The position numbers were made by a program, and so were the translations under genes. Below, one piece after another: positions 10,194-19,520 of a DNA stretch of 64,000 bases (within the stretch, counting starts at the first letter, position 1; the number at the start of each line of letters is the position of its first letter). The stretch spans positions 39,941 through 103,940 of the forward strand of contig JAJYKL010000003.1 in the NCBI GenBank assembly GCA_021788625.1, written 5' to 3'. This DNA comes from Chloroflexota bacterium. Its GTDB lineage: Bacteria; Chloroflexota; Anaerolineae; J036; Brachytrichaceae. A model generated the notes under the pieces. That model searched no databases and was not told the DNA's origin. It saw only the letters and a program-made list of their open reading frames with translations.

Positions 10194-10715
10194 TTACTCC
10201 TGAGGGTGCGGTTTATCCTCCCAGGCGCGCGCACGGTTGAATGAGAATGCCACCTCCTCAACCTTGGCAGGATTCTCCTTCAGCAAAGGGTGGCCTTCGT
10301 AACCTGGCGGCATCATGATGCGCCGCAGATCGGGGTGCCCTTCGAAGTGGATGCCAAACAGGTCATACATCTCGCGCTCCGGCCAGTTCGCCGCGTGATA
10401 GACCGAACAGGCGGAGGGAACGGAACGGTCGTTTCCACTTAACATGACCTTCACCCGTACGCGGATGTTTCGCGTGGTAGAGTAGAGCTGATACAGGATG
10501 CCGAAGCGTGGCTCGCCCGGATAGTAGTCCACACACGTCGCGAAAGTAAACATGTCGAACTGCTGAGTATCACGTAAAGCCTGCAATACCTCCAACAAGC
10601 GATGCTTGGGGCAAAGCAACGTGACTTCATCACGAAATATCTGCGTCTCACTCACCGCGTCGCCCAACTCGGCCAGAATGGATGGGCTCATCGCGAATTT
10701 CTTTTGACTTTCCAT
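10194..10715 (-). CDS. nuoC: NADH-quinone oxidoreductase subunit C (30 kDa)
   Basis: Peripheral-arm scaffold subunit next to NuoD, about 173 aa. The family signature WPEREMYDLFGIHFEGHPDLRRI is clear, followed by PPGYEGHPLLK. ATG 10715 (MESQKKFAM) is chosen because the longer frame would begin at a TTG (10733). MSPSIL at 10691 is another possibility. It is separate from nuoD here, with a 98-base gap, not fused as in enterobacteria. Confidence 0.95.
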   Translation of the reverse strand: MESQKKFAMSPSILAELGDAVSETQIFRDEVTLLCPKHRLLEVLQALRDTQQFDMFTFATCVDYYPGEPRFGILYQLYSTTRNIRVRVKVMLSGNDRSVPSACSVYHAANWPEREMYDLFGIHFEGHPDLRRIMMPPGYEGHPLLKENPAKVEEVAFSFNRARAWEDKPHPQE

Positions 10716-10814
10716 GGTTACTGAGATTGGCAACTTGCAACTGGAAATGAAAGGTTCAGAATGAAATCCTGGCGCTGTGACGTGGAAGGTCTCTTATTTC
10801 CTATCACACATCAC

Positions 10815-11297
10815 CTAATTCCACTTCGTCAGGGGCTCCTTCTTTATTCTGTCCTGCAGCTTCAGGATGCCGTCGATCAGTGCCTCGGGGCGGGGTGGGC
10901 ACCCTGCCACATAGACGTCTACAGGGACTATTTCGTCCACTCCCTGAACCACGGCATAATTGTTAAACACACCACCGCACGAGGCACAGTCGCCCATGGC
11001 AATAACCCACTTCGGGTCGGGCATCTGATCATAGAGATGGCGCAGGGTGGGAGCCATTTTGCGGCTAACCCGCCCGGCAACGATCATCAAGTCCGACTGG
11101 CGAGGACTGGCGCGCATCAACTCCATCCCGAAACGTGACATGTCGTAATGGCTGGCCTGAGTGCTCATCATCTCGATGGCGCAGCAAGCAAGTCCAAACA
11201 ACATGGGCCAGATGGCATTCGAACGGGCCCAATTGATGGCCTTTTCTGCCGACATCGTGACGATGCCCATGTTTCCAAGCTTTTGCTCCAAACCCAT
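10815..11297 (-). CDS. nuoB: NADH-quinone oxidoreductase subunit B
   Basis: Subunit that carries cluster N2, the last electron carrier before quinone. Length 160 aa. The tandem-cysteine motif is in [11 protein letters not shown], with further ligands in GDCASCGG and [18 protein letters not shown] 11297 has a GGGAG/AAGG-type ribosome-binding stretch a few bases upstream. About 200 bases separate it from nuoA, and that gap holds no gene. Confidence 0.97.
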   Translation of the reverse strand: MGLEQKLGNMGIVTMSAEKAINWARSNAIWPMLFGLACCAIEMMSTQASHYDMSRFGMELMRASPRQSDLMIVAGRVSRKMAPTLRHLYDQMPDPKWVIAMGDCASCGGVFNNYAVVQGVDEIVPVDVYVAGCPPRPEALIDGILKLQDRIKKEPLTKWN

Positions 11298-11496
11298 ACC
11301 TTCACTCCCTACCTTTCGCTACATCCTGGTTGCCAATCCAAATGAGACTGGAGTGTTACACAATAGCACGCATGGGTGGTCGGCCAGTCTGCCTTCCTCA
11401 TGCGTGCCTGGGCTGAGACTAAAAACCAGCTATTTGGTGGCTAAATGCTCGAAATTCTGTCATATTGTTTCGGTGATCTGGATCAGTGCGGAATAA

Positions 11497-11880
11497 TTAC
11501 TTGTCTGACTTTTCCCACTCCAGAGCACCTTTCTTCCATAACCAGATATAGCCAAGCAAAAGAATGCCAACGAAGATCAGCATTTCTATAAAACCAAACC
11601 AACCCAATTGCCGGAAGGCTACCGCCCAGGGGTAGAAAAAGATAACCTCGATATCGAACAGAATGAACAGGACGGCGATCAGGTAAAAGCGAACCGGGAA
11701 GCGCCGCTGTGCCACACCGATGGCGTTCATGCCGCTTTCGTAGGGGGCTATCTTTTGTGATTGCTTTGCTCTGCGCCGAGGGCCAAACAGTACAGACAGG
11801 AGGATGATAAAGCCTGCCAGAAGGGTTGCCAGTGCGACTAGAATGAACAACGGTATAAAGTCTGTTAGGGCAGATTGCAT
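11497..11880 (-). CDS. nuoA: NADH-quinone oxidoreductase subunit A
   Basis: First gene of the nuo operon: a 127-aa, three-helix membrane subunit. It shows KIAPYESGMNAIGVAQRRFPVRFYLIAVLFILFDIEVIFFYPWA, the strongly conserved ND3-type block (PYE.G and FDIE motifs). ATG 11880 (MQSALTDF) is preceded by AGGTGAAGGA. The open frame extends to 12111, but the upstream part is Arg/Cys/Thr-rich and not NuoA-like. The operon promoter should lie in 11,890-12,000; I saw no unambiguous -35/-10 pair. Confidence 0.96.
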   Translation of the reverse strand: MQSALTDFIPLFILVALATLLAGFIILLSVLFGPRRRAKQSQKIAPYESGMNAIGVAQRRFPVRFYLIAVLFILFDIEVIFFYPWAVAFRQLGWFGFIEMLIFVGILLLGYIWLWKKGALEWEKSDK

Positions 11881-12477
11881 TCCTTCACCTGACTCAACAC
11901 TACACCTATCCCGTACACGAACGTTTGCGCATTTTATCACAAGCGTTAAATACCAGTGCTTCAATAGGGTGGCGTCAATATCACAATAACGTGCACTGCG
12001 CACTGGGATCACGCCTGGCAGTAACTGGCTGCCGGGACGTAGCGGTATAGTTACGGTCCGCGGGCCTGCCCGTGTCGTGCACCATCGGCACATCCAACGC
12101 GTACCGGTCAAGGTGTCCGGAGACCGAACTTTGGATATGCAACCAGTCTACAGGCTGGTTTTGCTCCGGGTTTCCCAATAGCTGAACGAACAGCGACTGG
12201 CGAGAGGCTTATTCCTCTACCGCCTGCAGCGTTTCGCCAGCGAGGGGAATGTAAAAGATCTAGCCTGTCGCTCCGATCCGGCAATGCACCATGTCCACCG
12301 CAATGTCGTGCTGGGTACGCCAGAGGCGCACGTGACCTGGTGGTGCTGTTTCACAGCACCGTCCATCGAATAGAGTGGTTTTGCCCGGCATTTCGCAGAA
12401 TGGCAAGCTGGGGCACTATGCATGCACCAGCGCGTGAACAGATCCACAATCAACCGTTTATTCAATTGCCAGGCTAT
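11881..12477. other. Intergenic stretch with a possible decayed gene
   Basis: About 600 bases with no confident gene. The nuo promoter should lie at the left end. On the minus strand, from ATG 12391 to a stop at 12209, a frame reads MPGKTTLFDGRCCETAPPG, continues through a block with HDIAVDM and CRIGATG, hits TAG, then continues IFYIPLAGETLQAVEE and stops. It looks more protein-like than the 82-aa frame open over the same bases (12,217-12,465). A gene remnant is possible, but no family is recognised. Confidence 0.3.
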
Positions 12478-13320
12478 CTAGAGAACGCGCATCCGGTTAC
12501 GTAGTGTGCCAATCCTCTCAATCTCCACCACAATCTCGTCACCGTCTTTCATGAACACCTTCGGATCTCGCCCCACCCCCACACCATGCGGTGTGCCGGT
12601 ACTGATCACGTCACCCGGCATGAGCGTCATATAGTGACTGATGTGTGAGACAAGCCTGGCCACGCTGAATATCATCTCCCGAGTGTTGGAGTGTTGCATC
12701 ACGTGACTATTAAGGGTGCTACGAATGTCCAGAACCTGCGGATCGGGAATATCGTCCGCCGTAACGAGCACCGGTCCAATGGGGAAAAAGCCGTCCGGCG
12801 TCTTGCCCAGGGTCCATTGCTTGCCGCTGTCACTGTTCTGGATGTCACGCGCACTGACGTCATTACCGCAGGTGTACCCACCGACATAGGCGAGCGCATT
12901 GGCTTCCGCTACGCGACTGCAGCGCTGCCCGATGACCGCAACCAGTTCAGCCTCGAAATCCACCTCTTTCAGTGTGTCACCATACCATGTGATCGTGTCG
13001 CCGGGATTGGACAATGCGTTGTTGAATTTGGCGAAAATGATTGGCCGTGTCGGTGGCGTGGACTTCGTCTCGCGCACATGATCCATATAGTTCAACCCGA
13101 TGCAGATCAAGTTTCGCGGAGTGATGGGTGCGCGCAAACGCACGTCAGCGAGCGGCACGCGTGCTATCTGCGAGGCAATGTTCTCAGCCTGCCGGCGTGC
13201 GGCGATATCGGTCATGATGTGCATCACATCACCGGCTGCACTGACGTCTACAAACTCATCTCTGCTCACCACTGCACCCGTACGTTGGGCACCGTTCAAA
13301 TCGTACGTGATCAACTTCAT
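12478..13320 (-). CDS. Fumarylacetoacetate hydrolase family protein
   Basis: 280 aa from ATG 13320 (MKLITYDLNG), which has an AGGAGATATAACGC ribosome-binding region. The C-terminal FAH fold shows NLICIGLNYMDHVRE, the metal ligand region VDFEAELVAVIG, GNDVSARDIQ and the late STGTPHGVG motif. Relatives hydrolyse or decarboxylate beta-diketo or oxo-acids (acylpyruvases, 2-keto-3-deoxy sugar-acid enzymes). The substrate cannot be read from the sequence. It is divergent from the ADP-ribosylglycohydrolase gene, 186 bases away. Confidence 0.88.
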   Translation of the reverse strand: MKLITYDLNGAQRTGAVVSRDEFVDVSAAGDVMHIMTDIAARRQAENIASQIARVPLADVRLRAPITPRNLICIGLNYMDHVRETKSTPPTRPIIFAKFNNALSNPGDTITWYGDTLKEVDFEAELVAVIGQRCSRVAEANALAYVGGYTCGNDVSARDIQNSDSGKQWTLGKTPDGFFPIGPVLVTADDIPDPQVLDIRSTLNSHVMQHSNTREMIFSVARLVSHISHYMTLMPGDVISTGTPHGVGVGRDPKVFMKDGDEIVVEIERIGTLRNRMRVL

Positions 13321-13506
13321 TGCGTTATATCTCCTGGCTATTATTTTGCTATTGCGCATTGTAAGCGTAAGCGAGTGTATTCACCATAAGGGTACGAAGA
13401 CCACGCAGTAATTCCAACTTCGTTTTCTTTATATCCGTCATTTCAAGGTGGTGAGTTTTGATCCATAGACCGATAATGGCTGGAGTCATCCAAATCAGGA
13501 GAAGAT

Positions 13507-15648
13507 ATGGTCACGATTCCGCATGATTATGAGGAGCGTGTTTATGCGGGGGTACTGGGCAAGATCATAGGCGTGTACCTGGGACGACCCTTTGAAGGCT
13601 GGACGTACGAACGAATCCTTAAGGAACTCGGCGAGATCAGCTACTATGTGAATGACCGTATCGCCCATCACCCGCCGCTCATCGTGACCGATGACGATAT
13701 TAGCGGCACCTTCACCTTTGTTCGCGCCCTGCCTGACCACGGTAACCGGCGTGATCTGTCCGCTGCCCAGATCGGTCAGACATGGTTGAACTACCTGATC
13801 GAGCGCCAGACGATTCTATGGTGGGGCGGCATGGGGAACTCAACGGAGCACACTGCCTATGTACGCCTTAAAAAAGGGGTTATCGCACCGCGCAGTGGCT
13901 CTATGGAGCTGAACGGCAAGGTAGTGGCCGAACAGATTGGTGCACAGATTTTCATCGACGGCTGGGCCCTGGTTTCACCAGGTAATCCTGAGCAGGCGGC
14001 TGAGCTGGCGCGCAAAGCTGGGAGTGTGAGTCATGATGGTGAAGCCTTATATGCTGCGCAAGCGCTGGCTGCCATGGAGGCACAGGCATTCGTCGAAGAC
14101 GACATGCATCGATTATTTGATGTGGCGCTCTCGGTAGTGCCCGCAAATTGCCTGATTGCCCAAATCATCCGCAATGTGCGTGCCTGGCGCGATGAAGATA
14201 ACGACTGGCACAAGACACGTGCGCGCATTGCGGCTCAATACGGCTATGACAAATATGGTGGCAATTGCCATGTCATCCCCAATCACGCCGTCATTGTCCT
14301 GGCGCTGGCGTATGGAGGACATGATTTCCAGCGTGCGTTGATGATCGGCAACACCGCGGGGTGGGACACGGATTGCAATTCCGGGAACATCGGGTGCCTC
14401 ATGGGTATCAAGTTGGGCTTGCGCGGCATCAACGCCAGCCCGGTGGATTGGCGTGGGCCTGTTGCCGACCGGTTGTACCTGCCTACCGCTGATGGAGGAC
14501 GCTGCATCACCGATGCCGTGCAAGAGGCGCAACGCATCACAGCAATAGGTCTTGCGCTGGCAGATGAAGAAACTCAGAAACCCGGTATCTCCGTCAACCT
14601 CACTGCCTCCACTTCTTCCTGCCCTCCGCGCTTTAATTTCACATTCCCAGGCTCAGTGCAGGGGTTCCACGTGATCAGTGGCACAGCGCGCATCGAGAAC
14701 GTCGAAACGGGTGGTGGCCGTAGCCTGGCCGTTCACTTCACATCGTCGGCCCAGGTGAGCACGGCCACGTTCATCCCGCCTGATGCGGTGAAGATGCCCG
14801 GCTATGGATTGATGAGCAGCCCCACGCTATATCCAGGACAGACGATCAAAGCCAGCGTATCGGTCGATGTAGGTGCGCGAGTGTACCTGTTCGTCCGTGC
14901 CTATGGCGTAAATGATGAGCTATACCTGCTGAAAGGTGACACGATAGCGTTAAGTGCGGGTGAGACCAGGGCCATCAACTGGGTACCACAACTGGATGGC
15001 GGTTCTCCCATCGCGGAGGTGGGTGTCGCCGTAGAAGGCCCACAACCCGGTACGCTATCCGTGCACTCTCTGGACTGGCGTGACACGCCAGATGTCAACT
15101 TCACACGGCCTGCACACAACGGCACACTCTGGCAGCGCGCCTGGGTGAAGGCATGTGACGACCTGGGTTTCGGCTGGAACGGCGTGTTCCGCATTTGCCA
15201 GGATGCTGGCACCGGGATGATGATTCAGGGGGAACGCGAGTGGGCTGACTATACCGTGCAGGCCACAATCATTCCTCACCTGGCGCGAGCGGCCGGTATT
15301 GCAGTCTGCGTTCAGGGGCTCAGGCGCTATTATGCGCTGATTTTGTGTGACGACCAGAAAATCCGCCTGGTAAAAAACCTTACACTCGATCCCGAAAAAG
15401 GGCAGGTGACTGCGCTGCTGGCCGAGCAGGATTTCACATGGCAACTGGACGGCGCCTATGAATTGAAATTGACCACACGTGGTGATCGCCTCATAGCGGC
15501 CGTAAAGGGTCAGGCGCTGTTCGACCTGTGTGATAACGACCATCCGCTTACCGGTGGCGCAGTCGCGCTGGTGATTGAGGAGGGCCGCCTGGACTGCGAC
15601 TCTATCGCCGTAAACTCTTGCCCACTGGATAGCAGCCACATTCATTAA
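13507..15648 (+). CDS. ADP-ribosylglycohydrolase-family protein with C-terminal beta-sandwich region
   Basis: 713 aa; ATG 13507 follows CAGGAGAAGAT. Residues 1-350 are an ADP-ribosylglycohydrolase fold: GVLGKIIGVYLGRPFEGW, the metal-binding VTDDDISGTFTF, and NTAGWDTDCNSGNIGCLMG in place of the usual GGDTDT block. Residues from about 360 onward have no ARH similarity and read as beta-rich domains. The last 180 residues, with WADYTVQATIIPHLARAAGIAV and YYALILCDDQKIRLVKNL, resemble a LamG/DUF1080-type carbohydrate-binding sandwich. It is 13 bases upstream of a GH3 glycosidase and surely co-transcribed with it. That pairing suggests a glycoside substrate rather than ADP-ribosyl-protein. Confidence 0.85.
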   Translation: MVTIPHDYEERVYAGVLGKIIGVYLGRPFEGWTYERILKELGEISYYVNDRIAHHPPLIVTDDDISGTFTFVRALPDHGNRRDLSAAQIGQTWLNYLIERQTILWWGGMGNSTEHTAYVRLKKGVIAPRSGSMELNGKVVAEQIGAQIFIDGWALVSPGNPEQAAELARKAGSVSHDGEALYAAQALAAMEAQAFVEDDMHRLFDVALSVVPANCLIAQIIRNVRAWRDEDNDWHKTRARIAAQYGYDKYGGNCHVIPNHAVIVLALAYGGHDFQRALMIGNTAGWDTDCNSGNIGCLMGIKLGLRGINASPVDWRGPVADRLYLPTADGGRCITDAVQEAQRITAIGLALADEETQKPGISVNLTASTSSCPPRFNFTFPGSVQGFHVISGTARIENVETGGGRSLAVHFTSSAQVSTATFIPPDAVKMPGYGLMSSPTLYPGQTIKASVSVDVGARVYLFVRAYGVNDELYLLKGDTIALSAGETRAINWVPQLDGGSPIAEVGVAVEGPQPGTLSVHSLDWRDTPDVNFTRPAHNGTLWQRAWVKACDDLGFGWNGVFRICQDAGTGMMIQGEREWADYTVQATIIPHLARAAGIAVCVQGLRRYYALILCDDQKIRLVKNLTLDPEKGQVTALLAEQDFTWQLDGAYELKLTTRGDRLIAAVKGQALFDLCDNDHPLTGGAVALVIEEGRLDCDSIAVNSCPLDSSHIH

Positions 15649-15661
15649 CTGGAGGGATAAC

Positions 15662-18187
15662 ATGCCTGCTTATACAGATAAACTTAAACCGCATGAGGTC
15701 GATCAACGCGTCGATGAATTATTGCAACAATTGACGCTCAGGGAAAAGATTGCACTCACTTCGGGGGCAGACGCGTGGCGCACAGTACCCATCGAGCGCC
15801 TGGGTATCCCCTCTATAACCATGACCGACGGACCGCACGGCGTGCGTGCGAACCGTCAGGAAGCCGGGCGTACGGCCAGCCTGACGACTGCTTTCCCAAC
15901 CGGCGTGTCCATGGCGGCCAGTTGGAATCCGGAACTGATCGAGCGGGTGGGGGCAGCACTGGGTGACGAAACCCATGCCTGTGGGTGCGACGTGTTACTC
16001 GGTCCGTGTGTGAACATCGTACGACATCCGCTGGCTGGGCGTAACTTCGAAGCTTACTCAGAGGACCCCTACCTGGCCGGGCATACCGGTGCAGCCTGGG
16101 TGAAGGGCATACAGAGCCGTGGTGCAGGGACATCGCTCAAGCACTTTGCGTGCAACAACCAGGAGATAGAGCGTAATCGCGGCAACTCTATTGTGGATGA
16201 ACGGACCTTGCGCGAGATATACCTGGCCCAGTTCGAAACCGTCGTGAAGGAGGCAGCTCCCTGGACGGTGATGTGTTCCTATAACCGTATCAACGGGACG
16301 TATGCGAGCCAAAACCATTATCTGCTTAAGGAGATCCTGAAGGGCGAGTGGGGCTTTGAAGGTGTCCTCGTCTCCGACTGGGGTGCAAACCATACCATCT
16401 TCCAGTCCATACAAGGCGGACTGGACCTGGAGATGCCCGGCCCTGCTAAATACTACGGCAACTTACTTTTCGAGGCGGTGAGAAATTGGCAGGTCGACGA
16501 GACTGATATTGAAGACGCCGCACGGCGTGTGTTGAGAGTGGTTGTGCGCTCCGGGCGTATGGAAGGCACGACGGACGCTGGTTCCGTCAACACCCCAGAG
16601 CACCAAAACCTGGCCCGTGAGTTGGCTGAGGAGGCAATCACCCTGTTGAAGAACGACGGCGTTGACGGTGCAGGACATCGTCTGCTGCCCATTGATCTGG
16701 GAATGGTACGTTCCATCGCTATTATTGGCCCCAACGCAGCTCAGATGCCGATCAGCGGCGGCGGCAGCTCACAGGTGGAACCGCCTTACCGAGTCATGCC
16801 ATACCAGGCCATGCAGGAAATGTTGAGCGGTCGCGTGGCTATGCACTATGAGCAGGGATGTGATAATCGCGTGGACCTGCCGTTAATGCCAATTGACTAC
16901 CTCACTCCTGCCGGCGACGGCGGACATGGCCTGAAGGGTGAGTACTTCTCTCATGGCTCACTGGATGGCACTCCGGAGCTGACCCGCACCGACGAGATGA
17001 CTGACTACTGGTGGTTCGGTTCAAGGCCGGACGAGAGCATCCCGATTGAGCGCTTTGCTGTACGCTGGACGGGTACGCTCGAGGTGCCGGAGGCAGGATT
17101 GTATGCCATTCAACTCACCAATACGGCCAATGCACGCCTAATCATCGATGGGGCGACGGTGATTGACAATTGGCGCGCTGGTCCGCTGGCAGTTGACCAA
17201 CACTGGGTGAAGGGAGCCACACAGGTCGAACTTAACGCGGGGCATGGCTACGGCATACAAATCGAATTTGTGAAGACAACCGACGAACCTCTCGCGCATT
17301 TGAGTCTGCAGATGGCTCGCACCTTCCGCCCTGGTGAAGATGATCGTAAAGAGCGAGCGCTGGCTTTGGCCAAACAGTCTGATTTGGTGATCTTCTTCGG
17401 CGGCCTGCCACAGGGGTATGAATCGGAGGGTCGCGACCGCCCAGACATGGAGTTGCCAGGCGATCAAAACGACCTGATTCGCGAGCTGGTGAAGGTGAAT
17501 CCACATACCATTGTGGTTCTGAATGCGGGTGCTCCTGTCACGCTGCCGTGGCTCGAAAGGGTACCGGCGGTGGCACTGGCCTACTATCCCGGCATGGAAG
17601 GTGGCCATGCCATTGCCAATGTGTTGCTGGGCGGGGTGAACCCCTCGGGCAAGTTGCCGGTGACTTTCCCGAAGCGGTTGGCAGACACGCCCGCCTTCAA
17701 CAACTACCCTGGCACGAAGGATGTGCTCTATGGCGAAGGCATCTTCGTCGGCTACCGGCACTATGACCAGCGAAATATCGAGCCGCTGTTCCCATTCGGT
17801 CATGGCCTTTCGTATACCACGTTTGGATATGCGAACCTGCAGGTGCCGCAGCAAGTGAAGGTACAGCAACTGCGAAAAGGCGAAAGCGTGCCAGTGTCTG
17901 TGACGGTGAGAAACACTGGTACGGTCGATGGAAAGGAAGTGGTTCAGTTGTATGTACGCGACATGGAATCGTCACTGGTGCGACCGCCCAAGGAGTTGAA
18001 AGCATTCGCCAAAGTGTCGCTCTCGAAGGGTGAGGAGCGTGTGGTGCAATTTACGCTGGACGAGCGGGCTCTATCGTTCTACGATCCATATCAGCGAAAG
18101 TGGGTAGTCGAGCCAGGCGAGTTCGAGCTGCTTGTCGGCAGTTCCTCACGAGATGTCCGTGCCACCGCGCGATTTACACTGGTGTAG
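15662..18187 (+). CDS. Glycoside hydrolase family 3 beta-glycosidase with PA14 domain
   Basis: 841 aa, starting at ATG 15662 after AACTGGAGGGATAAC. The N-terminal GH3 barrel includes TDGPHGVR, SLKHFACNNQEIERNR and the nucleophile motif VLVSDWGAN (Asp239). The C-terminal alpha/beta sandwich carries GYESEGRDR, in which Glu587 or Glu589 would be the acid/base. A PA14 domain is inserted at roughly 420-550 (LKGEYFSHGSLDG to VIDNWRAG). A fibronectin-III-like C-terminal domain (VTVRNTGTVDGKEVVQLYV) follows. No signal peptide, so probably cytoplasmic hydrolysis of imported beta-glycosides. Confidence 0.94.
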   Translation: MPAYTDKLKPHEVDQRVDELLQQLTLREKIALTSGADAWRTVPIERLGIPSITMTDGPHGVRANRQEAGRTASLTTAFPTGVSMAASWNPELIERVGAALGDETHACGCDVLLGPCVNIVRHPLAGRNFEAYSEDPYLAGHTGAAWVKGIQSRGAGTSLKHFACNNQEIERNRGNSIVDERTLREIYLAQFETVVKEAAPWTVMCSYNRINGTYASQNHYLLKEILKGEWGFEGVLVSDWGANHTIFQSIQGGLDLEMPGPAKYYGNLLFEAVRNWQVDETDIEDAARRVLRVVVRSGRMEGTTDAGSVNTPEHQNLARELAEEAITLLKNDGVDGAGHRLLPIDLGMVRSIAIIGPNAAQMPISGGGSSQVEPPYRVMPYQAMQEMLSGRVAMHYEQGCDNRVDLPLMPIDYLTPAGDGGHGLKGEYFSHGSLDGTPELTRTDEMTDYWWFGSRPDESIPIERFAVRWTGTLEVPEAGLYAIQLTNTANARLIIDGATVIDNWRAGPLAVDQHWVKGATQVELNAGHGYGIQIEFVKTTDEPLAHLSLQMARTFRPGEDDRKERALALAKQSDLVIFFGGLPQGYESEGRDRPDMELPGDQNDLIRELVKVNPHTIVVLNAGAPVTLPWLERVPAVALAYYPGMEGGHAIANVLLGGVNPSGKLPVTFPKRLADTPAFNNYPGTKDVLYGEGIFVGYRHYDQRNIEPLFPFGHGLSYTTFGYANLQVPQQVKVQQLRKGESVPVSVTVRNTGTVDGKEVVQLYVRDMESSLVRPPKELKAFAKVSLSKGEERVVQFTLDERALSFYDPYQRKWVVEPGEFELLVGSSSRDVRATARFTLV

Positions 18188-18307
18188 AGGCGTAAACATT
18201 GTACGTTCCAGCGGCCAGAAAGCGACACTTACGATAGCCGGGCTAATCTCGCAGAGTTACGCCAATCGATGGTGAATCACCGGCGGAACCTGATGGTGGG
18301 AAGAATC

Positions 18308-18388
18308 ATGACGACCGATACGTACCTGCAGGCGGTCTGTCGCGATTTTCAAAAGAAGGCCGAAAATATATTGAAGTCGACGTCTTGA
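18308..18388 (+). CDS. Possible 26-aa small ORF
   Basis: In the gap between the GH3 and UroD-family genes an ATG at 18308 is preceded by GGTGGGAAGAATC, a fair ribosome-binding site. It encodes MTTDTYLQAVCRDFQKKAEN plus six residues before TGA. The helix-like composition is plausible for a peptide or a gene fragment. No family is recognised, and chance ORFs of this size are common. Confidence 0.2.
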   Translation: MTTDTYLQAVCRDFQKKAENILKSTS

Positions 18389-18435
18389 GTAGGGTACGTA
18401 CTGTTGCCGAAATGTTATCGCACGGCAGTTACAGT

Positions 18436-18462
18436 GACTCCCGAAGGATACCTTCGGGAGTC
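18436..18462 (+). terminator. Perfect 12-bp hairpin after the GH3 gene
   Basis: GACTCCCGAAGG and CCTTCGGGAGTC form a perfect 12-bp stem around the loop ATA, followed by TCTTC. It is a good candidate for the terminator of the ADP-ribosylglycohydrolase/GH3 operon, although the U-tract is weak. It ends 11 bases before the start codon of the next gene, so it could also gate translation of that gene. Confidence 0.55.
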
Positions 18463-18473
18463 TTCATGCCATC

Positions 18474-19520
18474 ATGAGTTATCAACGAGCTTTGAAAGCC
18501 ATACATCTTGAGCCTACGGACCAGGCGGCGCACCAGGAAACGCTTGACCATCCCCAGTTTATGCAGGAGGTAATCGGCTATGACCCCTGGTCGAACCCCC
18601 AGCAGGCCTTTATCGACACCTACAAGGCACTGGATATTGACTGGATGTTTGGTGTACCCAAGCATGCGATCCGCTTTGCACCAGGCGAATCGAGCCGGGC
18701 TGGCCAGAATGGGGTACGCTATACGGAGTGGGGCCTGACTGGAAGTAGCTGGCGCGAGCAGTATCCTGTCCATACTGTCGAAGATGTGCTCACGTACGAC
18801 CCGTGTGCATTGAACTCACCTAAGGACATTCAGAACGCCATCAGCAGTCGACGTGCTGACCAGGTTCTGATGGGTGATTCGACCCTGGTTAGCGGCCTGT
18901 ACTACACCACGTTGTTCCAGTGGCCCATCATGACCTTTGGTTGGGAGCTGTTCCTCACGGCTGCAGCAGCCGAGCCCGAGCGATTCCAGAGGGTACTGGC
19001 AGACTTTGCGAAGGTGTCACGCTACAACCTGAGCGCCATCGCCGCCGAGAACTTCGACCTGGTGTTTCTGCACGACGACATCGCGATGGAGCGTGGCCTG
19101 GTCTTCCATCCGAAGTGGTATCGCAAGCGCCTGTTCCCGCTCTATGAGGAGCTGCTGGAACCTCTGATGAAGGATAAGCGAGCGCGGGTAGCTTTCGTAT
19201 CGGACGGTGATTACACCGAGTTGCTGGACGACCTGGTGGCTGTGGGGTTTGATGGTTTCATCATCAACGCCAACATGGACCTGGCTGCCATCGCACGGCG
19301 CATTGGGCGTGACCATTTTCTGGTTGGCAATGTAAGTACTGCCATCTTGACTTTTGGCAAACCGGAGGACGTGGTGCGGGAGGTGAAGCGCTGCCTGGAT
19401 GACGCCCGTCCCTGCGCCGGGCATATCATGAAGGCGACGGCGGATTTGCCACACAATATCCCACTGGATAACATCCGCACTTACTTCAGCGCTTCGCGTG
19501 ACCTGAGCCGCAGGAACTGA
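18474..19520 (+). CDS. Uroporphyrinogen decarboxylase family protein
   Basis: 348 aa with a URO-D/MtaA-type TIM barrel. Supporting stretches are the N-terminal LEPTDQAAHQETLDHPQF, the central FDLVFLHDDIAMERGLVFHP and the C-terminal KATADLPHNIPLDNIRTYF. It is not an obvious HemE; this branch is a broad family that includes methyltransferases acting with corrinoid proteins. No corrinoid protein is nearby, so the substrate is unknown. A strong hairpin ends just upstream of the ATG, and the only GGGAG is inside its right arm, so initiation may be structured or weak. Confidence 0.8.
   Translation: MSYQRALKAIHLEPTDQAAHQETLDHPQFMQEVIGYDPWSNPQQAFIDTYKALDIDWMFGVPKHAIRFAPGESSRAGQNGVRYTEWGLTGSSWREQYPVHTVEDVLTYDPCALNSPKDIQNAISSRRADQVLMGDSTLVSGLYYTTLFQWPIMTFGWELFLTAAAAEPERFQRVLADFAKVSRYNLSAIAAENFDLVFLHDDIAMERGLVFHPKWYRKRLFPLYEELLEPLMKDKRARVAFVSDGDYTELLDDLVAVGFDGFIINANMDLAAIARRIGRDHFLVGNVSTAILTFGKPEDVVREVKRCLDDARPCAGHIMKATADLPHNIPLDNIRTYFSASRDLSRRN

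Noticed and set aside
11891..12000. Specific -35/-10 assignment for the nuo operon promoter
   Set aside because: Several weak combinations exist (for example TTGACG with TGGTAT at 17 bases) and none stands out.
12217..12465. 82-codon minus-strand frame as a small gene
   Set aside because: Cys/Ser/Arg-rich shadow composition; a different frame over the same bases looks more protein-like.
18474..19520. HemE (haem biosynthesis uroporphyrinogen decarboxylase)
   Set aside because: Fold-level match only; lacks the typical HemE N-terminal and substrate motifs, and no haem genes are nearby.
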